From Paenibacillus sp. G2S3 (GTDB lineage: Bacteria; Bacillota; Bacilli; Paenibacillales; Paenibacillaceae): a stretch of DNA of 64,000 bases. The stretch covers positions 5,952,001 through 6,016,000 of the forward strand of contig NZ_CP126095.1 in NCBI RefSeq assembly GCF_030123105.1. The letters run 5' to 3'. Under the pieces are notes generated by a model. It did not search any database and had not been told where the DNA came from. It worked only from the letters and a program-made list of their open reading frames with translations. The translations under genes and the position numbers were made by a program. Positions 62,991 through 64,000 of the stretch are shown here, in pieces. The stretch's first letter is position 1. Each line of letters begins with the position of its first letter.

Positions 62991-64000
62991 TTAGTGCTCA
63001 TATTTAGCAATGAGTTTATCAGCGATGTCTGCAAACAACAGTCCGGTTGGTGTCTCTTCTTTGTATACAGAAGGCGAGAAATCCGGTTCAGAAATATGGT
63101 TGTCTGGTGCACCTAGTGGCACTTGTGCAAGCAGCTCCGTATGAAGCGTCTCAGCAAGCCTTGCGCCTCCGCCTCTGCCAAAGATATAATCTTTCTTACC
63201 ACAGTCAGTACACTCATAATAAGCCATATTCTCAATGACTCCAATAATCTCATGATCTGTCTGTAGAGCCATAGAGCCCGCTCTAGCCGCCACAAACGCT
63301 GCGGTAGCATGAGGTGTTGTAACTATGATCTCTTTGCTGTGAGGCAGCATCTGATGCACGTCAAGCGCCACATCACCAGTACCTGGGGGAAGATCCAGTA
63401 GCATATAATCAAGCTCACCCCAGCCGACATCATTGAAGAACTGGCGAAGCATTTTACCCAGCATAGGTCCCCGCCAAATAACTGGACTATTCTCACGAAT
63501 AAAGAAGCCCATAGACATGACCTTCACTCCAAAACGTTCCACAGGAATAATCGTTCCTTCTTCTACAACTGGTCCCTCTTCGATCCCCATCATATCGGGA
63601 ATACTGAAACCATAAATATCAGCATCGATAAGACCAACTTTTTTCCCTTTTCTTGCAAGGGCTACGGCCAAATTCACCGTTACGGTTGACTTACCAACTC
63701 CACCTTTGCCGCTGGCCACGGCGATAAAGTTCACGCCAGAGCTCTCGCTAATTAATTCATGGTCATCAAGGCCTGCTGCATGTCCTTTAAGTTTCCCAGG
63801 TTCATCGAAATCCTCTACGCTCTCTCCGCGAAGTATAGCACGTTCATAATCGGTTGCATCACGAAGCCGGATATGTACATTAGAAACCCCACCCGCTTCA
63901 AGCAATTCACGAACCTGTTGTTCTAGATCCATGCGACTTTGCTCTTCAGGATTCAGACATATGATAGATAAAGAAATACGGTCTTCTTTAATCATAATGT
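62991..64000 (-). CDS. salA: Mrp/NBP35-family ATPase (SalA-like), 5' end outside window
   Basis: The visible 334 residues contain an N-terminal DUF59-like remainder (RISLSIICLNPEEQ; VHIRLRDATDYE), a deviant Walker A GKGGVGKST, a DADIYGFSIP switch, LLDLPPGTGD, and a C-terminal CTDCG pair that could hold an iron-sulfur cluster. The first ATG in the window (63993-63995) is internal: the frame is open to base 64000 (codons for D/x-I-M-I-K), and about 40 N-terminal residues are missing. Mrp proteins carry Fe-S clusters; B. subtilis SalA, in this same position next to gerD, is also a regulator of exoprotease expression. Confidence 0.9.
   Translation of the reverse strand, partial: IMIKEDRISLSIICLNPEEQSRMDLEQQVRELLEAGGVSNVHIRLRDATDYERAILRGESVEDFDEPGKLKGHAAGLDDHELISESSGVNFIAVASGKGGVGKSTVTVNLAVALARKGKKVGLIDADIYGFSIPDMMGIEEGPVVEEGTIIPVERFGVKVMSMGFFIRENSPVIWRGPMLGKMLRQFFNDVGWGELDYMLLDLPPGTGDVALDVHQMLPHSKEIIVTTPHATAAFVAARAGSMALQTDHEIIGVIENMAYYECTDCGKKDYIFGRGGGARLAETLHTELLAQVPLGAPDNHISEPDFSPSVYKEETPTGLLFADIADKLIAKYEH

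Noticed and set aside
62991..63995. Complete mrp/salA gene starting at the ATG at 63993-63995
   Set aside because: The frame stays open to the window edge and the N-terminal domain starts in the middle of its first beta strands, so that ATG is internal.

Overview
The window is a chromosomal segment from a low-to-moderate G+C, endospore-forming Firmicute, almost certainly Paenibacillus. The signs are strong AGGAGG-type ribosome binding sites, a glmS ribozyme, the cdaA-cdaR-glmM-glmS block, sigW-rsiW, the sporulation/germination block mrp(salA)-gerD-kbaA-pdaB, YesMN-type two-component regulation of a sugar ABC transporter, and PBSX-type tail genes. Nearly all genes lie on the minus strand.

Region by region. 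(1) 1-3.7 kb: an accessory island of small single genes, all on the minus strand (two unknowns, an aminoglycoside-type phosphotransferase, a DUF2199 protein, a peptidase-E-like protein). They are separated by copies of one structured repeat, so each gene looks like a cassette. (2) 3.7-7 kb: an isochorismatase-like hydrolase with an apparent AUA start, a thioredoxin-reductase-like flavoprotein, and a TetR regulator/aldo-keto reductase pair with a perfect 18-bp operator-like palindrome. (3) 7.2-15.7 kb: a sugar-utilisation locus with histidine kinase, AraC-type response regulator, an extra solute-binding lipoprotein (apparent ACG start), then solute-binding lipoprotein, two permeases and a GH43 glycosidase. 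(4) 15.8-24.2 kb: a DUF1801 protein, then glmS with ribozyme and promoter, glmM, cdaR, cdaA, rsiW and sigW. These are cell-wall precursor, c-di-AMP and envelope-stress functions. (5) 24.2-25.2 kb: a gene-free, repeat-rich interval with a long imperfect palindrome and four regularly spaced hairpins. (6) 25.2-34.5 kb: ppc; a LysR regulator divergent from an ATPase/binding-protein/fused-permease operon that ends in a metallo-beta-lactamase-fold protein overlapping the permease.

(7) 34.5-51.5 kb: a PBSX-like contractile tail cluster with holin, endolysin, tail fibre, baseplate, tape measure, chaperones with a canonical -1 frameshift heptamer, tube, sheath and terminator, then ArpU, XRE and ImmA-type regulators. 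No terminase, portal, capsid or integrase is visible, so it reads as a phage-tail-like bacteriocin. (8) 51.5-58.3 kb: an rRNA operon in the order 16S, 5S, tRNA-Ile, tRNA-Ala, 23S, 5S followed by twelve tRNAs. The extra 5S between 16S and tRNA-Ile is unusual. (9) 58.3-64 kb: a small conserved unknown, a SpoIIM-family protein, pdaB, a PPK2-type kinase, kbaA, gerD and an mrp/salA gene that runs off the right edge.

All coordinates and family calls come from reading the sequence. No database search was run.
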